This document shows positions 41,704 to 52,154 of a stretch of DNA of 64,000 nucleotides, piece after piece. Within the stretch, counting starts at the first letter, position 1. Each line of letters begins with the position of its first letter. The stretch comes from Serratia nevei (GTDB lineage: Bacteria > Pseudomonadota > Gammaproteobacteria > Enterobacterales > Enterobacteriaceae), in assembly GCF_024160145.1 (NCBI RefSeq), contig NZ_JAMYWQ010000001.1, forward strand, positions 62,001-126,000, read 5' to 3'. Position numbers and translations under genes: made by a program. The notes under the pieces are model-generated. The model was not told where the DNA came from. It saw only the letters and a program-made list of their open reading frames with translations, and did no database searches.

Positions 41704-43443
41704 TTAATCGATGCGGAAGCGGGATTCGGCATAGGCGTAAAGCGGGCGCCACAGCAGACGGTTGAATAGCGTGACGAACAGCGACATCACGGCGATGCCC
41801 AAAATGATCTTGGGGAAATCGCCGGCGGTGGTGGTTTCGGCGATGTAGGCGCCCAGCCCGTGCGCTTTCACCTGGGTGCTGCCCCACTGGACCAACTCGG
41901 CCACGATGCTGGCGTTCCAGGCGCCGCCGGAAGCGGTGATGGCGCCGGTGACGTAATAGGGGAAGATGCCCGGCAACATCACCTGACGCCACCATTGCCA
42001 ACCGCGAATGTGGAAGTTGGCGGCGGCCTCGCGGTAGTCGTTGGGCAGCGCGGTGGCGCCCGCCACCACGTTGAACAAGATGTACCACTGGGTGCCCAAC
42101 ACGATCAGCGGCGACAGCCAGATATCGGGGTTGAGCTGGAAATGGACAATGGTGATGACGAACACCGGGAACAGCAGGTTGGCCGGAAACGCGGCCAGGA
42201 ACTGGGCGATGGGTTGGATTTTCCCGGCCAACGCCGGGCGCAGGCCGATCAGCACGCCGAGCGGCACCCAGACCAGCGACGACAGGGCGATCAGCACCGC
42301 TACGCGCAGCAGCGTGATCAGCCCCAGTACCATTACGTGGCCCACATCATTGAGCGTCACGCCGGTCTGCACATAGAGAATGACGCGCCAGGCGATCGCC
42401 AGCGTCATCAAGATAACGACGGCGTTCCAGCACAGATCGATCGCCCGCGAGCGGCGTTGCCGTTGGATGGCGTCACCGCGGCGCTGCGGCCAGGCCGGCA
42501 GGCTCAGCTTCAGACGCGCGGTTTTAGCCAGCAGCGCGCCCAGCGGCGTCAGCAGCAGGTGGATCAGACGCGTGCGGCGCATCAGGTTCAACAGCCAGGA
42601 AGTGGGGGCGCTCGCCGAGCGGGTGGTTTCCATGCGAAATTTGTCCGCCCACGCCACCAGCGGCCGGAACAGCAGCTGATCGTAGGCCAGGATCACCACT
42701 GTCATGGTGAGCAGCACCCAACCGATCGCCGGCAGATTCTTGCTGAGGATCGCCTGCGCGAGATAAGCGCCGATGCCCGGCAGCGTAAAGGTGTTGTTAC
42801 CGACGGTGATCGCTTCCGACGCCACGATAAAGAACCAGCCGCCGGACATCGACATCATCATGTTCCAGATCAGCCCCGGCACGGCGAACGGCGCGTCCAG
42901 CTTCCAGAAACGTTGCCACGGGCTAAGATGAAAGCCGCGCGCCACCTCTTCCAGATCGCGCGGCACGGTGCGCAGCGACTGATAGAAGCTGAAGGTCATA
43001 TTCCACGCCTGGCTGGTGAAGATGGCGAACATCGCCGCCAGCTCGACCCCCAGCACCCGGCCGGGGAACAGGGCGATGAAAAAGGTGACGGTGAAAGAGA
43101 TGTAGCCGAGAACCGGCACCGACTGCAGAATATCGAGGATCGGCACCAGCACTTTCTCGGCGCGCCGGCTCTTGGCCGCCAGGGTGCCATAGACCAACGA
43201 AAACGCCAGAGAGGCCACCATCGCCACCAGCATGCGCAGCGTAGTGCGCAGGGCGTATTCCGGCAGGTTGGCGGGATCGAGCGACACCGCCTGCGTTTTC
43301 AGCGTTGCGAGCGGTTGCAGGGTTTGGTGCAGGCCGATGGCCATCATGGCGATCAAGCCGATGATCAGCGGAAAGGCGATGACGTCCCAGCCGTTGGGCA
43401 GCAAGCGCCGGGCGGAAACATGGGGGTTAAACCTGACGTTCAT
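41704..43443 (-). CDS. Double-length ABC permease (nitrate/sulfonate type)
   Basis: 579 aa, a fusion of two permease halves. The first EAA-like loop is at about 163-185 (DLEEVARGFHLSPWQRF) and the second at about 470-495 (YREAAANFHIRGWQWW). Between them lies a basic linker (about 275-340). One polypeptide may therefore form the whole channel. It is 12 bp upstream of the ATPase gene. Confidence 0.88.
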   Translation of the reverse strand: MNVRFNPHVSARRLLPNGWDVIAFPLIIGLIAMMAIGLHQTLQPLATLKTQAVSLDPANLPEYALRTTLRMLVAMVASLAFSLVYGTLAAKSRRAEKVLVPILDILQSVPVLGYISFTVTFFIALFPGRVLGVELAAMFAIFTSQAWNMTFSFYQSLRTVPRDLEEVARGFHLSPWQRFWKLDAPFAVPGLIWNMMMSMSGGWFFIVASEAITVGNNTFTLPGIGAYLAQAILSKNLPAIGWVLLTMTVVILAYDQLLFRPLVAWADKFRMETTRSASAPTSWLLNLMRRTRLIHLLLTPLGALLAKTARLKLSLPAWPQRRGDAIQRQRRSRAIDLCWNAVVILMTLAIAWRVILYVQTGVTLNDVGHVMVLGLITLLRVAVLIALSSLVWVPLGVLIGLRPALAGKIQPIAQFLAAFPANLLFPVFVITIVHFQLNPDIWLSPLIVLGTQWYILFNVVAGATALPNDYREAAANFHIRGWQWWRQVMLPGIFPYYVTGAITASGGAWNASIVAELVQWGSTQVKAHGLGAYIAETTTAGDFPKIILGIAVMSLFVTLFNRLLWRPLYAYAESRFRID

Positions 43444-43682
43444 TTCACTTCTCCCACGGCGTGTGCATACAAGAAAGTGACAACAGCATAAGCACTATAG
43501 ACCATCCTGCCGCGGCGTTTCTAAACCGTTGCTCACCGGTAACGGTTTCTGTGCCGCAAAGGCGCGATACTGTAACCCGCGAAGATGACGATTAAGTTAT
43601 GCTTATCCTGCCGAACGGGTGGCGCGACGGCAATAAAGTGACAATAATTCCAACTCTCAATGCAAGGCTAAGGAGCAAGCAG

Positions 43683-45563
43683 ATGTCTGTCGGCAATGAT
43701 ATGGAAACTTCGAACAAGACGGGCCTGACGCCGTTGGCGCTGGGCGCTTTGGGCGTGGTGTTCGGCGATATCGGCACCAGCCCGTTGTACACCCTGAAAA
43801 CCGTGTTGTTTCTCTCCGGCGATGCGCCTTCTGCACCGGTTATCCTTGGCCTGCTGTCGCTGATTTTCTGGACGCTGGTGATCGTCACCTCGCTCAAATA
43901 CGCCATGTTCGCCATGCGTATCGACAACCGCGGCGAAGGCGGCATCATGGCGCTGATGTCGCTGCTGGTCAGCAAACGCAGGTCCCGGCCGCTGGTGTTG
44001 TTCGCCGGTCTGTTCGGCGCGGCACTGATCTACGGCGACGGCGCCATCACGCCGGCCATCTCGGTGCTCTCCGCCCTCGAGGGGTTGAACATCGTGCTAC
44101 CGGCGTCGCAACCCTATATTCTGCCGGCGGCAGTGGTAATTTTGCTCAGCCTGTTCGCCATTCAGCCGCTGGGCACCGCGCGCATCGGCCGGGTATTCGG
44201 GCCGATTATGGCGTTGTGGTTCCTGGCGATCGGTGCGCTGGGCGTGTGGGGCATCATTCAGCACCCGGCGGTGCTGCTGGCGCTGAACCCGCTGTACGGC
44301 ATTCATTTCCTGTTCTCCAATGGGCTAACCAGCTTCCTGGTGTTGGGCGGTGTGTTTTTGTGCGTCACCGGCGCTGAAGCGCTGTATGCCGATATGGGCC
44401 ACTTCGGCAAAAAGCCGATTTGGCTGGCCTGGTTCGGCATTGTGTTTCCCTGCCTGCTGCTCAACTACGCGGGGCAGGCCGCGCTGATTTTGGCCGGTGC
44501 CGACGTCACGCAAAACATCTTCTTCCGCCTGTGCCCGCCGGCGTTGCTGATCCCGCTGGTGATCCTGGCCACGCTGGCGACGATTATCGCCAGCCAGGCG
44601 ATCATCAGCGGCGCGTTTTCCATGACCCGGCAAGCGATCCAACTGGGGTGGCTGCCGCGGCTGCGGGTTAAGCAAACGACCGAGGAGAGTTACGGACAGA
44701 TCTACATCGGTGCCATCAACTGGCTACTGATGGTGGTGACGCTGTTCCTGACGGTGTTCTTCAAATCCTCGGACAATCTGGCCGCCGCCTACGGCATCGC
44801 CGTCTCGCTGACCATGATCATGACCACCGGTTTGCTGTTCGTGGCGATGCGTGAGGTGTGGCGTTGGGGGCTGGCCGCCAGCCTGCTGGTGGCGGGGGGG
44901 TTCTTCGTGGTCGATCTGAGCTTCCTGACGGCCAACCTGACCAAGGTGTTGCAGGGCGGTTATATCCCGCTGCTGCTGGCCGCCGCGATCTATACCGTGA
45001 TGCTGATCTGGCATCGCGGGGTGTTGGCGGCCGCGCATACCCTTGGCGAGACGACGGTGCCGATAGCGGATTTCCTGGAGAAAATCCGCCGTGAATCCGT
45101 GCCGCGCGTGCCGGGCACCGCGGTGTTCCTCACCCGTAGCCTGCAGGGCACGCCGCCGGTGATGAAATGGCACGTTAAACGCAACGGCTCGCTGCACGCC
45201 CAGGTGCTGGCGTTGACCATTGCCATTGTCAATGAACCGCGGGTATCGAATGCCGAGCGCCTGGTGATGCGCGAGCTCGCGCCAGGGTTTTGGTGCGGTA
45301 TGGCCAATTACGGCTTTATGGAGCGGCCAAACATCCCGCAGCTGTTGCAGCACGTCGAAGCGCAGAAATGCGGCCTGAATTTCGACGAGGCGACTTATTA
45401 CCTCGGCCATGAAACCGTGGTGCGTCGCGAGGCGAACGACCGGTTGCCGTCGTGGCAGCGCAACCTGTTCGCGCTGATGGTGCGCAACGGCATGCACGTC
45501 ACGGATTATTATTACCTGCCCAGCGATCAGGTGGTGGAGATCAGCCGGCGAGTGCCGGTATAG
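43683..45563 (+). CDS. kup: Low-affinity potassium transporter Kup
   Basis: 626 aa from the ATG at 43683, AAGGAG 7 nt upstream; an ATG 28 codons earlier has none. About twelve membrane spans and a cytoplasmic C-terminal domain. The family signature GVVFGDIGTSPLYTLKTV (about 21-38) and GDGAITPAISVLSALEG are intact. Kup is a K+/H+ symporter used mainly at acid pH. Confidence 0.92.
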   Translation: MSVGNDMETSNKTGLTPLALGALGVVFGDIGTSPLYTLKTVLFLSGDAPSAPVILGLLSLIFWTLVIVTSLKYAMFAMRIDNRGEGGIMALMSLLVSKRRSRPLVLFAGLFGAALIYGDGAITPAISVLSALEGLNIVLPASQPYILPAAVVILLSLFAIQPLGTARIGRVFGPIMALWFLAIGALGVWGIIQHPAVLLALNPLYGIHFLFSNGLTSFLVLGGVFLCVTGAEALYADMGHFGKKPIWLAWFGIVFPCLLLNYAGQAALILAGADVTQNIFFRLCPPALLIPLVILATLATIIASQAIISGAFSMTRQAIQLGWLPRLRVKQTTEESYGQIYIGAINWLLMVVTLFLTVFFKSSDNLAAAYGIAVSLTMIMTTGLLFVAMREVWRWGLAASLLVAGGFFVVDLSFLTANLTKVLQGGYIPLLLAAAIYTVMLIWHRGVLAAAHTLGETTVPIADFLEKIRRESVPRVPGTAVFLTRSLQGTPPVMKWHVKRNGSLHAQVLALTIAIVNEPRVSNAERLVMRELAPGFWCGMANYGFMERPNIPQLLQHVEAQKCGLNFDEATYYLGHETVVRREANDRLPSWQRNLFALMVRNGMHVTDYYYLPSDQVVEISRRVPV

Positions 45564-45574
45564 GGCGAGAAAAA

Positions 45575-45599
45575 GGCATCGCCGCAATTGCGGCGTGCC
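45575..45599 (+). terminator. Hairpin after kup
   Basis: GGCA plus CGCCGCAA pairs with TTGCGGCG plus TGCC, one bulged T, starting 11 bp after the kup stop. No strong U-tract follows. Confidence 0.5.
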
Positions 45600-45713
45600 T
45601 CATACAAATTGCTCTTCTCTGCCATAACCTCAAAAAGTATGGGGTGCTCGGTAGCTGCCAACTCGGGTGTTGACCTTTGGCGCAGCCAACCACAGAACGT
45701 CCAGAGGCTGGAT

Positions 45714-45747
45714 AAAAAAATGCCACTCAGGATTAAGTGAGCGGCAT
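45714..45747 (-). terminator. Rho-independent terminator of the aldehyde dehydrogenase gene
   Basis: On the minus strand ATGCCGCTCA, an 8-nt loop and TGAGTGGCAT form a 10-bp stem with one G-U pair. A run of seven U follows. A canonical terminator about 40 bp after the stop codon. Confidence 0.8.
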
Positions 45748-45788
45748 TACCGCACTGCGGGGCTGTTGGCTATTCATCCGACGCGTGA

Positions 45789-47222
45789 TTAACGGCCGGC
45801 GACGGTGACGAAGCGGGTTTCCAGGTAGGATTCGATCGCTTCGCTGCCGCCTTCGGTGCCGTGACCGGAGTCTTTTACGCCGCCAAACGGCGTTTCCGGC
45901 AGGCCGAAACCGATGTGGTTGATGCTCAGCATGCCGCTCTCCACGTCGCGCCCCAGCGCATTGACGGTGGCGATGTTGCGGCTGTAAGCGTAGGCGGCCA
46001 GCCCGTACGGCAGGCGGTTGGCTTCGGCGATCGCCTCGTCATAGGTGGCGAACGGGCGCAGCAGGGCGACCGGGCCAAACGGCTCTTCCGACATGGCACG
46101 GGCGCTCAGCGGCACGTCGCGCAGCACCGTCGGCTCGAAGAAGTTACCTTTGCCCGCCACGCGCTTGCCGCCGGTGCAGGCTTTTGCCCCGTGGGCAACG
46201 GCATCCTGCACCAGCGCCTCGATATTGTCGACGCTGCGGCCCAGCACCATCGGCCCCATGGTCACGCCGTCTTCCAGCCCGTTGCCGAGCTTGAGCTCAC
46301 GCACGGCGGCGGTGAATTTCTCCACGAAGGCTTCATAAACGCCTTGCTGGATCAGGAAGCGGGTCGGGGCGATACAGACCTGGCCGGCGTTGCGGAACTT
46401 GGACTGCGCTAGCTCTTTGGCCGCCGCGTCGAGATCGGCGTCGTCGAAGATCAATACCGGCGCGTGGCCGCCCAGCTCCATGGTGGCCTTTTTCATATGC
46501 TGGCCGGCCAGCGCCGCCAGATGCTTGCCCACGCGGGTGGAGCCGGTGAAGGAGATCTTGCGAATGGTCGGATGCGGGATCAGGTATTCCGAGATTTCCG
46601 CCGGGGTGCCGTACACCAGCGCGATCACCCCGGCCGGGATCCCGGCGTCGGCGAAGGCTTTGATCAGCTCAGCCGGCGAGGCCGGCGTTTCTTCCGGGCC
46701 TTTGACGATGATGGAACACCCCGCCGCCAGCGCGGCGGACAGCTTGCGCACGATCTGGTTGATCGGGAAGTTCCACGGCGTGAAGGCGGCCACCGGGCCG
46801 ACCGGCAGCTTGAGGGTTTGCTGCTGCACGTCGCGGGCGCGGGACGGAATGATCTGCCCGTAGGTGCGGGTGGCTTCGCCGGCGAACCAGTCGATGACGT
46901 CGGCGGCGTTGAGAATTTCGACTTTGGCCTGCGCCACCGGTTTGCCCTGTTCCTGCGTCATGACGGCGGCGATGGCGTTAGCGCGTTCGCGCAGCAGCGC
47001 CGCCGCTTTGCGCATCAGGTTGGCGCGCTGGTGCGCGGCGGTGTCGCGCCAGACGTTAAATCCGCGCTCGGTGGCGGCCAGCGCCAGATCGAGATCCTCT
47101 GTGGCGGCGTGCGCCACTTGACCGATTATCTCGTCGGTGGCGGGGTTGGTGACCGGCAGGGTTTTCCCGGCCAGCGCGTTGCGCCATTGTCCATCGATAT
47201 ACAGTTGAGTATCCGGATACAT
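45789..47222 (-). CDS. NAD(P)-dependent succinate-semialdehyde dehydrogenase family protein
   Basis: 477-aa aldehyde dehydrogenase. The catalytic Asn lies in [10 protein letters not shown], Glu in MELGGHAPV (about 251-259) and Cys in NAGQVCIAP (about 285-293). The length and the [11 protein letters not shown] cofactor motif fit the GabD-like subgroup. No gab genes adjoin. The divergent neighbour at 47419 is an AraC regulator, with 196 bp between them. Substrate is therefore a semialdehyde by family only. Confidence 0.88.
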   Translation of the reverse strand: MYPDTQLYIDGQWRNALAGKTLPVTNPATDEIIGQVAHAATEDLDLALAATERGFNVWRDTAAHQRANLMRKAAALLRERANAIAAVMTQEQGKPVAQAKVEILNAADVIDWFAGEATRTYGQIIPSRARDVQQQTLKLPVGPVAAFTPWNFPINQIVRKLSAALAAGCSIIVKGPEETPASPAELIKAFADAGIPAGVIALVYGTPAEISEYLIPHPTIRKISFTGSTRVGKHLAALAGQHMKKATMELGGHAPVLIFDDADLDAAAKELAQSKFRNAGQVCIAPTRFLIQQGVYEAFVEKFTAAVRELKLGNGLEDGVTMGPMVLGRSVDNIEALVQDAVAHGAKACTGGKRVAGKGNFFEPTVLRDVPLSARAMSEEPFGPVALLRPFATYDEAIAEANRLPYGLAAYAYSRNIATVNALGRDVESGMLSINHIGFGLPETPFGGVKDSGHGTEGGSEAIESYLETRFVTVAGR

Positions 47223-47418
47223 TGTTGCCTCTTGTTTGCGGAGTGTCAGGGGCCGATGAGCTTCGCGATGCGGCGCGCCTGAAAGGGACAGGGACCTTAA
47301 CCCTACGCCGAATGGCGGCGATCGTCCAGGCGAGGGGCACGAAAGCGCCAGGGCGGCTACTCAACCGGCGATGTTTTGGCTATGCTGAGCAGATTGTCAG
47401 CACGGACGAGGAGGTCGG

Positions 47419-48246
47419 GTGCAAGGGGTACCACAACAGTTTCCGTTCGAGAAGGATTGCGCGCAGTTCCGGCATTTGTCGCATCTGCCGGGCGTTGAAC
47501 TTTATCAGGCGCATATCGAACGCTATGCCTTCGAGCCGCATACCCACGACGCCTTCGCTATCGGCACCGTAGACACTGGGGCGGAGCGTTTCCGCTATCG
47601 CGGCGCGCAGCATCTGGCGGCGCCGGGCGCGCTGGTGCTGATGAACCCCGACGAGCTGCATACCGGTGAAGCCGACACGCCGGGCGGCTGGTGTTACCGC
47701 ATGCTCTATCTGGCGCCCGAGGCGCTGGAGCAGCTGTCCGGCGATCGGAGCCAGTGGTTCACCGAGGCGGTGCGCCACGATCCGCGGGCGGCGCAGCGCC
47801 TGTCCGCCATTCTCGCCACGCTGTGGCAAACCGACGATCCGCTCACGCTGGACGGCCTGCTGGTGGAGGCGGTCGCGCTGCTGCACCCGCATATCCGTGC
47901 CGGGCAGCGGGAAAAAGCCGAGGCGGCGCACCGTTTCGAGGTGGTGAAAAGCTACCTGCACGATAACTTCGCCGAGGCGGTGACCCTCAATCAGCTGGCC
48001 GATTTGGTGTCGCTCAGCCCGTACCATTTCCTGCGCAAGTTCAAGGCCGAATACCACGTTTCGCCGCAGCAGATGCTGATGGCGATCCGACTGGCGCAGG
48101 CCAAACGCATGCTGGAGCGCGGCATGCCCGCCGCACAGGTGGCGGCGGCGGCGGGGCTGACCGATCAGGCGCACCTGACGCGCGCCTTCGCCAATCGTTA
48201 CGGCGTCACGCCAGTGCGTTTCCAGAAACAGGTGAAATCGGGTTAA
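47419..48246 (+). CDS. AraC-family regulator with cupin-like sensor
   Basis: 275 aa. GTG start with GAGGAGG just upstream, spaced about 4 nt. The N-terminal AraC-type cupin (FEPHTHDAFAIG; LVLMNPDELHTGE) precedes two helix-turn-helices at about 180-270 (LADLVSLSPYHFLRKF; AGLTDQAHLTRAF). It is followed by a DMT exporter gene, an arrangement seen often for regulators of amino acid or amine export, and is divergent from an aldehyde dehydrogenase. Confidence 0.88.
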   Translation: MQGVPQQFPFEKDCAQFRHLSHLPGVELYQAHIERYAFEPHTHDAFAIGTVDTGAERFRYRGAQHLAAPGALVLMNPDELHTGEADTPGGWCYRMLYLAPEALEQLSGDRSQWFTEAVRHDPRAAQRLSAILATLWQTDDPLTLDGLLVEAVALLHPHIRAGQREKAEAAHRFEVVKSYLHDNFAEAVTLNQLADLVSLSPYHFLRKFKAEYHVSPQQMLMAIRLAQAKRMLERGMPAAQVAAAAGLTDQAHLTRAFANRYGVTPVRFQKQVKSG

Positions 48247-48344
48247 AACAGCAACCTGCTACAATAATTCCTTCCTGCGTTTTCGTTACTCTGCCGCTGT
48301 CTTGTCGGGCGGGTTGGCCGCGCCGGCCGTTTGTCGGAGTCGTT

Positions 48345-49313
48345 ATGTTCATTGGCGTTGTGTTTGCCCTGGCCGCCGGGCTGATGTGGGGATTGATCTT
48401 CGTTGGCCCGTTGCTGGTGCCGGATTATCCCGCCGCGTTGCAGTCCACCGGCCGCTATCTGGCCTTCGGGCTGATCACCTTGCCGCTGGCCTGGCTCGAT
48501 CGCCGCCGCCTGCGCAAGCTGCGGCGCCAGGATTGGCTGGAGGCGCTCAAGCTGACGGCCATCGGCAACCTGCTGTACTACCTGTGCCTGGCCAGCGCCA
48601 TTCAGCGTACCGGTGCACCGGTCTCGACCATGATCATCGGCACCTTGCCGGTGGTGATCGCCCTCTGCGCCAACCTGTTTTACGGTCGGCACGACGGGCG
48701 GCTGGCCTGGAGCAAGCTGGCGCCGGCGCTGCTGCTGATCGTCTGCGGGTTAGCGTGCGTGAACGTCGCCGAGCTACGTGGCAACGCGCTGCCGGTCGAC
48801 GGCTGGCGTTATCTCAGTGGCCTGGGGCTGGCCGTGTTGGCGGTGGCGTGCTGGACCTGGTTCCCGCTGCGCAACTCGCGCTGGCTGCGGGAGAACCCGA
48901 CGCAGCGGCCGGCCACCTGGGCCACGGCGCAAGGGCTGGTGACGCTGCCGCTGGCGCTGCTGGGCTATCTGGCGGTCTGCGGCCAATTGGCGCTGAGCGA
49001 ACCGGCGTTCGCCTTGCCGTTTGGCCCGCGCCCCGAAGTGTTTATCCCACTGATGCTGGTTATCGGCGTGTTCTGCTCCTGGCTGGGGGCGCTGTGCTGG
49101 AACGAAGCCAGCCAGCGGTTGCCGACGGTGTTGGTGGGGCCGCTCATCGTGTTCGAAATTCTGGCGGGGTTGGCCTATACCTTTCTGCTGCGCCAGGCCT
49201 GGCCGCCGCTGCTGACGCTGGCCGGCATCGTCTGCCTGATCGCCGGCGTGGTGTACGCCATGCGCATCAAGCCGCAGCCGGTGGTGGTGGCGCTGGAGGA
49301 CAAGCAGAGGTGA
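48345..49313 (+). CDS. DMT-superfamily (EamA) exporter
   Basis: 322 aa, about ten membrane spans in two EamA repeats (MFIGVVFALAAGLMWGLIF at the start; AGIVCLIAGVVYAMRI at the end). Members export amino acids or other metabolites. It follows the AraC regulator by about 100 bp, and the regulator likely controls it. Substrate unknown. Confidence 0.85.
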   Translation: MFIGVVFALAAGLMWGLIFVGPLLVPDYPAALQSTGRYLAFGLITLPLAWLDRRRLRKLRRQDWLEALKLTAIGNLLYYLCLASAIQRTGAPVSTMIIGTLPVVIALCANLFYGRHDGRLAWSKLAPALLLIVCGLACVNVAELRGNALPVDGWRYLSGLGLAVLAVACWTWFPLRNSRWLRENPTQRPATWATAQGLVTLPLALLGYLAVCGQLALSEPAFALPFGPRPEVFIPLMLVIGVFCSWLGALCWNEASQRLPTVLVGPLIVFEILAGLAYTFLLRQAWPPLLTLAGIVCLIAGVVYAMRIKPQPVVVALEDKQR

Positions 49314-49334
49314 CGCCCGCCGCGAAGGCGGGCG
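49314..49334. terminator. Hairpin between convergent DMT and EF-G genes
   Basis: CGCCCGCC, 5-nt loop, GGCGGGCG: a perfect 8-bp stem filling the 27-bp gap. It may act for both genes although no U-tract is present. Confidence 0.5.
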
Positions 49335-49340
49335 CGAGGG

Positions 49341-51446
49341 TTAACGCTTGCTGTGGTGAATGATCTCTTCGGCCACGTTGCGCGGCGCTTCGGCGTAGTG
49401 GCTGAATTCCATGGTGTAGGTGGCGCGGCCCTGCGACATCGAACGCAGGGTCGTCGAATAACCGAACATCTCGGACAGCGGCACCTTGGCGTGGATCGCT
49501 TTGCCGCCGCCGCCCGGGATCTCTTCCATGCCCTGCACCAGACCGCGGCGTGAGGAGAGGTCGCCCATCACGTTGCCGGCGTAATCTTCCGGCGTTTCCA
49601 CCTCCACCGACATGATTGGCTCAAGGATCACCGGATCCGCCAGGCGGCAGGCTTCCTTGAAGCCGAAGATCGCCGCCATGCGGAACGCCTGTTCCGATGA
49701 GTCGACGTCATGGTAAGAACCGAAGGTCAGGTGCACCTTGACGTCCACCACCTGATAACCGGCCAGTACGCCGTTGTTCAGCGCCTCGAGCACGCCTTTT
49801 TTCACCGCCGGGATAAACTCGCCCGGAATGACGCCGCCCTTGATCTCATCGAAGAATTCGAAGCCTTTGCCGGGTTCGTTGGGTTCGACGGTCAGCACCA
49901 CGTGGCCGTATTGCCCTTTACCGCCGGACTGGCGTACGAACTTGCCTTCCACGTCGGCCACCCGCTTGCGGATGGTTTCGCGGTACGACACCTGCGGCTT
50001 GCCGGTGGTGGTCTCCACCCCGAATTCGCGGCGCATGCGATCGACGATGATCTCCAGGTGCAACTCGCCCATGCCGTAGATAATGGTCTGGCCGGATTCT
50101 TCATCGGTGCGCACACGGAACGACGGATCTTCCGAAGAGAGGCGCTGCAGCGCGATGCCCATTTTCTCCTGGTCGCCCTTGGTCTTCGGTTCGATCGCCT
50201 GAGCGATCACCGGCTCGGGGAAGGTCATGCGTTCCAGCGTGATGATGGCGCTAGGGTCGCACAGCGTATCGCCGGTGGTGACGTCCTTCAGGCCGACGCA
50301 GGCGGCGATGTCGCCGGCGTGCAGCTCGTCGATGTCCTTACGATCGTTGGCGTGCATCTGCACGATGCGGCCGATGCGCTCCTTTTTGCCCTTGATCGGG
50401 TTGTAAACGCTGCTGCCTTTGGCCAGCACCCCGGAGTAGACGCGCACGAAGGTCAGCTGGCCGACGAAGGGATCGGTCATCAGCTTGAACGCCAGCGCCG
50501 AGAATTTTTCGTTGTCGTCGGCTTTGCGGGTGATGATGTCATCGTGTTCACCGTGGCCCTCCATCGGCGGCACGTCGAGCGGCGAGGGCATCAGCTCGAT
50601 CACCGCATCCAGCATGCGCTGTACCCCTTTGTTGCGGAACGCCGACCCGCACAGCATCGGCTGGATTTCGCCGGCGACGGTGCGCACCCGCAGCCCGTGG
50701 ACGATCTCCTCTTCGCTCAGCGGCACCTGGTTGAGGTATTTCTCCATCAGCTCTTCCGAGGCTTCGGCGGCGGCCTCTATCATGTTTTCGCGCCACTCTT
50801 GCGCCGAATCGCGCAGCTCGGCCGGGATTTCTTCGAAGCTGAAGTTCATGCCCTGCGAGGCTTCGTCCCACAGGATGGCCTTCATCCGCACCAGATCCAC
50901 CACGCCGCTGAAGTGGTCTTCGGCGCCGATCGGAATAACGATCGGTACCGGGTTGGCTTTCAGGCGCTCGATCATCATTTTGCGCACGCGGAAAAAGTCC
51001 GCGCCGATGCGGTCCATCTTGTTGACGAACGCCAGCCGCGGCACCTTGTATTTGTTGGCCTGACGCCAGACGGTTTCCGACTGCGGCTGCACGCCGCCCA
51101 CCGAGTCATAGACCATCACGGCGCCGTCCAGTACGCGCATCGAGCGCTCCACTTCAATGGTGAAATCGACGTGCCCGGGGGTGTCGATAATATTGATGCG
51201 GTGCTGCGGATAATTATGCTGCATGCCGTTCCAGAAGCAGGTGGTGGCCGCCGAGGTGATGGTGATGCCGCGTTCCTGTTCCTGTGCCATCCAGTCCATA
51301 GTCGCCGCGCCGTCATGCACTTCACCCAGCTTGTGGCTGACCCCGGTGTAAAACAGAATCCGCTCGGTGGTGGTGGTCTTGCCGGCATCGATATGCGCGG
51401 AGATGCCGATATTGCGGTAACGTTCGATAGGGGTGGTGCGAGCCAT
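49341..51446 (-). CDS. fusA: Elongation factor G, additional copy outside str operon
   Basis: 701 aa from the ATG at 51446 with AAAGG 6 nt upstream. All GTPase motifs are intact: AHIDAGKTT (G1), DTPGH (G3) and NKMD (G4). Domains II to V are complete ([30 protein letters not shown]). It differs from the E. coli str-operon EF-G as I recall it at many positions, for example VMVYDSVGG against VMVYCAVGG. There is no rpsG or tuf here. It is therefore probably a second, divergent EF-G. Possible roles are translocation, recycling, or tolerance of antibiotic or stress. Confidence 0.85.
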   Translation of the reverse strand: MARTTPIERYRNIGISAHIDAGKTTTTERILFYTGVSHKLGEVHDGAATMDWMAQEQERGITITSAATTCFWNGMQHNYPQHRINIIDTPGHVDFTIEVERSMRVLDGAVMVYDSVGGVQPQSETVWRQANKYKVPRLAFVNKMDRIGADFFRVRKMMIERLKANPVPIVIPIGAEDHFSGVVDLVRMKAILWDEASQGMNFSFEEIPAELRDSAQEWRENMIEAAAEASEELMEKYLNQVPLSEEEIVHGLRVRTVAGEIQPMLCGSAFRNKGVQRMLDAVIELMPSPLDVPPMEGHGEHDDIITRKADDNEKFSALAFKLMTDPFVGQLTFVRVYSGVLAKGSSVYNPIKGKKERIGRIVQMHANDRKDIDELHAGDIAACVGLKDVTTGDTLCDPSAIITLERMTFPEPVIAQAIEPKTKGDQEKMGIALQRLSSEDPSFRVRTDEESGQTIIYGMGELHLEIIVDRMRREFGVETTTGKPQVSYRETIRKRVADVEGKFVRQSGGKGQYGHVVLTVEPNEPGKGFEFFDEIKGGVIPGEFIPAVKKGVLEALNNGVLAGYQVVDVKVHLTFGSYHDVDSSEQAFRMAAIFGFKEACRLADPVILEPIMSVEVETPEDYAGNVMGDLSSRRGLVQGMEEIPGGGGKAIHAKVPLSEMFGYSTTLRSMSQGRATYTMEFSHYAEAPRNVAEEIIHHSKR

Positions 51447-51637
51447 AATCAACCTTTCTTAGCCGCGTGAAAGAGGGCGGCTTAAACAGCATGGATAATG
51501 GTGATAATCCTCATAGGGTTATCTGCCGGATCGCAGAGCCTCGCTCTGGTCACAAACTAATCGTAGTTGAAGGCGTTGGTTTTTTTAAGCGATGGCTGCA
51601 ATAGATGAAATTTTGCGCGCAGGCGCAAAGAGGGGCG

Positions 51638-51660
51638 AAAAAAAGGCCCCTAACGGGCCT
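51638..51660 (-). terminator. Rho-independent terminator of the DUF883-like gene
   Basis: On the minus strand AGGCCC, 5-nt loop, GGGCCT, then seven U. It lies 25 bp after the stop codon. Confidence 0.8.
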
Positions 51661-51684
51661 GTTGTCGAGCGGCGCATTTGCCGC

Positions 51685-51933
51685 TTATTTGCGCCCCAGC
51701 AAGAAGCCGAAAACGATGCCGACCGCCGCCGCAACGGCCACGCCGGCCAGCGGGTTGGCCTCCACCTGGGTTCTTACGCTGTCCGCTGCGTCACGGGCGG
51801 CATAACTGGCCTGGGAGGCGTATTTGCGCGCCGCGCCGCGCACCTGATGCTCCGGCGAATCGACGGCTTTGCCGAACGCTTCTTCTACCGCGCCTGCGGC
51901 TTCATTGGCTTTGTCTTCCGCTTTACCAAACAT
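51685..51933 (-). CDS. DUF883/YqjD-like membrane-anchored protein
   Basis: 82 aa. An amphipathic, Ala- and Glu-rich helix (FGKAEDKANEAAGAVEE, CsbD-like at the start) is followed by a C-terminal anchor NPLAGVAVAAAVGIVFGFLLGRK-type segment (about residues 60-82). Relatives such as YqjD and ElaB tether ribosomes to the membrane in stationary phase. It is immediately upstream of a second EF-G gene in the same orientation, with a terminator and its own spacer between. Confidence 0.8.
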   Translation of the reverse strand: MFGKAEDKANEAAGAVEEAFGKAVDSPEHQVRGAARKYASQASYAARDAADSVRTQVEANPLAGVAVAAAVGIVFGFLLGRK

Positions 51934-52154
51934 GCTGCTCTCCTGATCCTTGTGGGTTAACGAACCCTAAGCCTAGCAGGTGGACGCCGTTTTTTGCAGC
52001 ATTCTGTGCGTTATAAGAACAATCCGAGCAGTGTAAAATCTGGCCGGCCGCGCGGTGACGGCTTCACCCGCGCGGCTTTTTGTGTTCTATTGGCTAGCGG
52101 TTTAACCGGGTATCGTTAACCTTTGACCGATTCGTTGAGTTGAAAGGACTCCCC

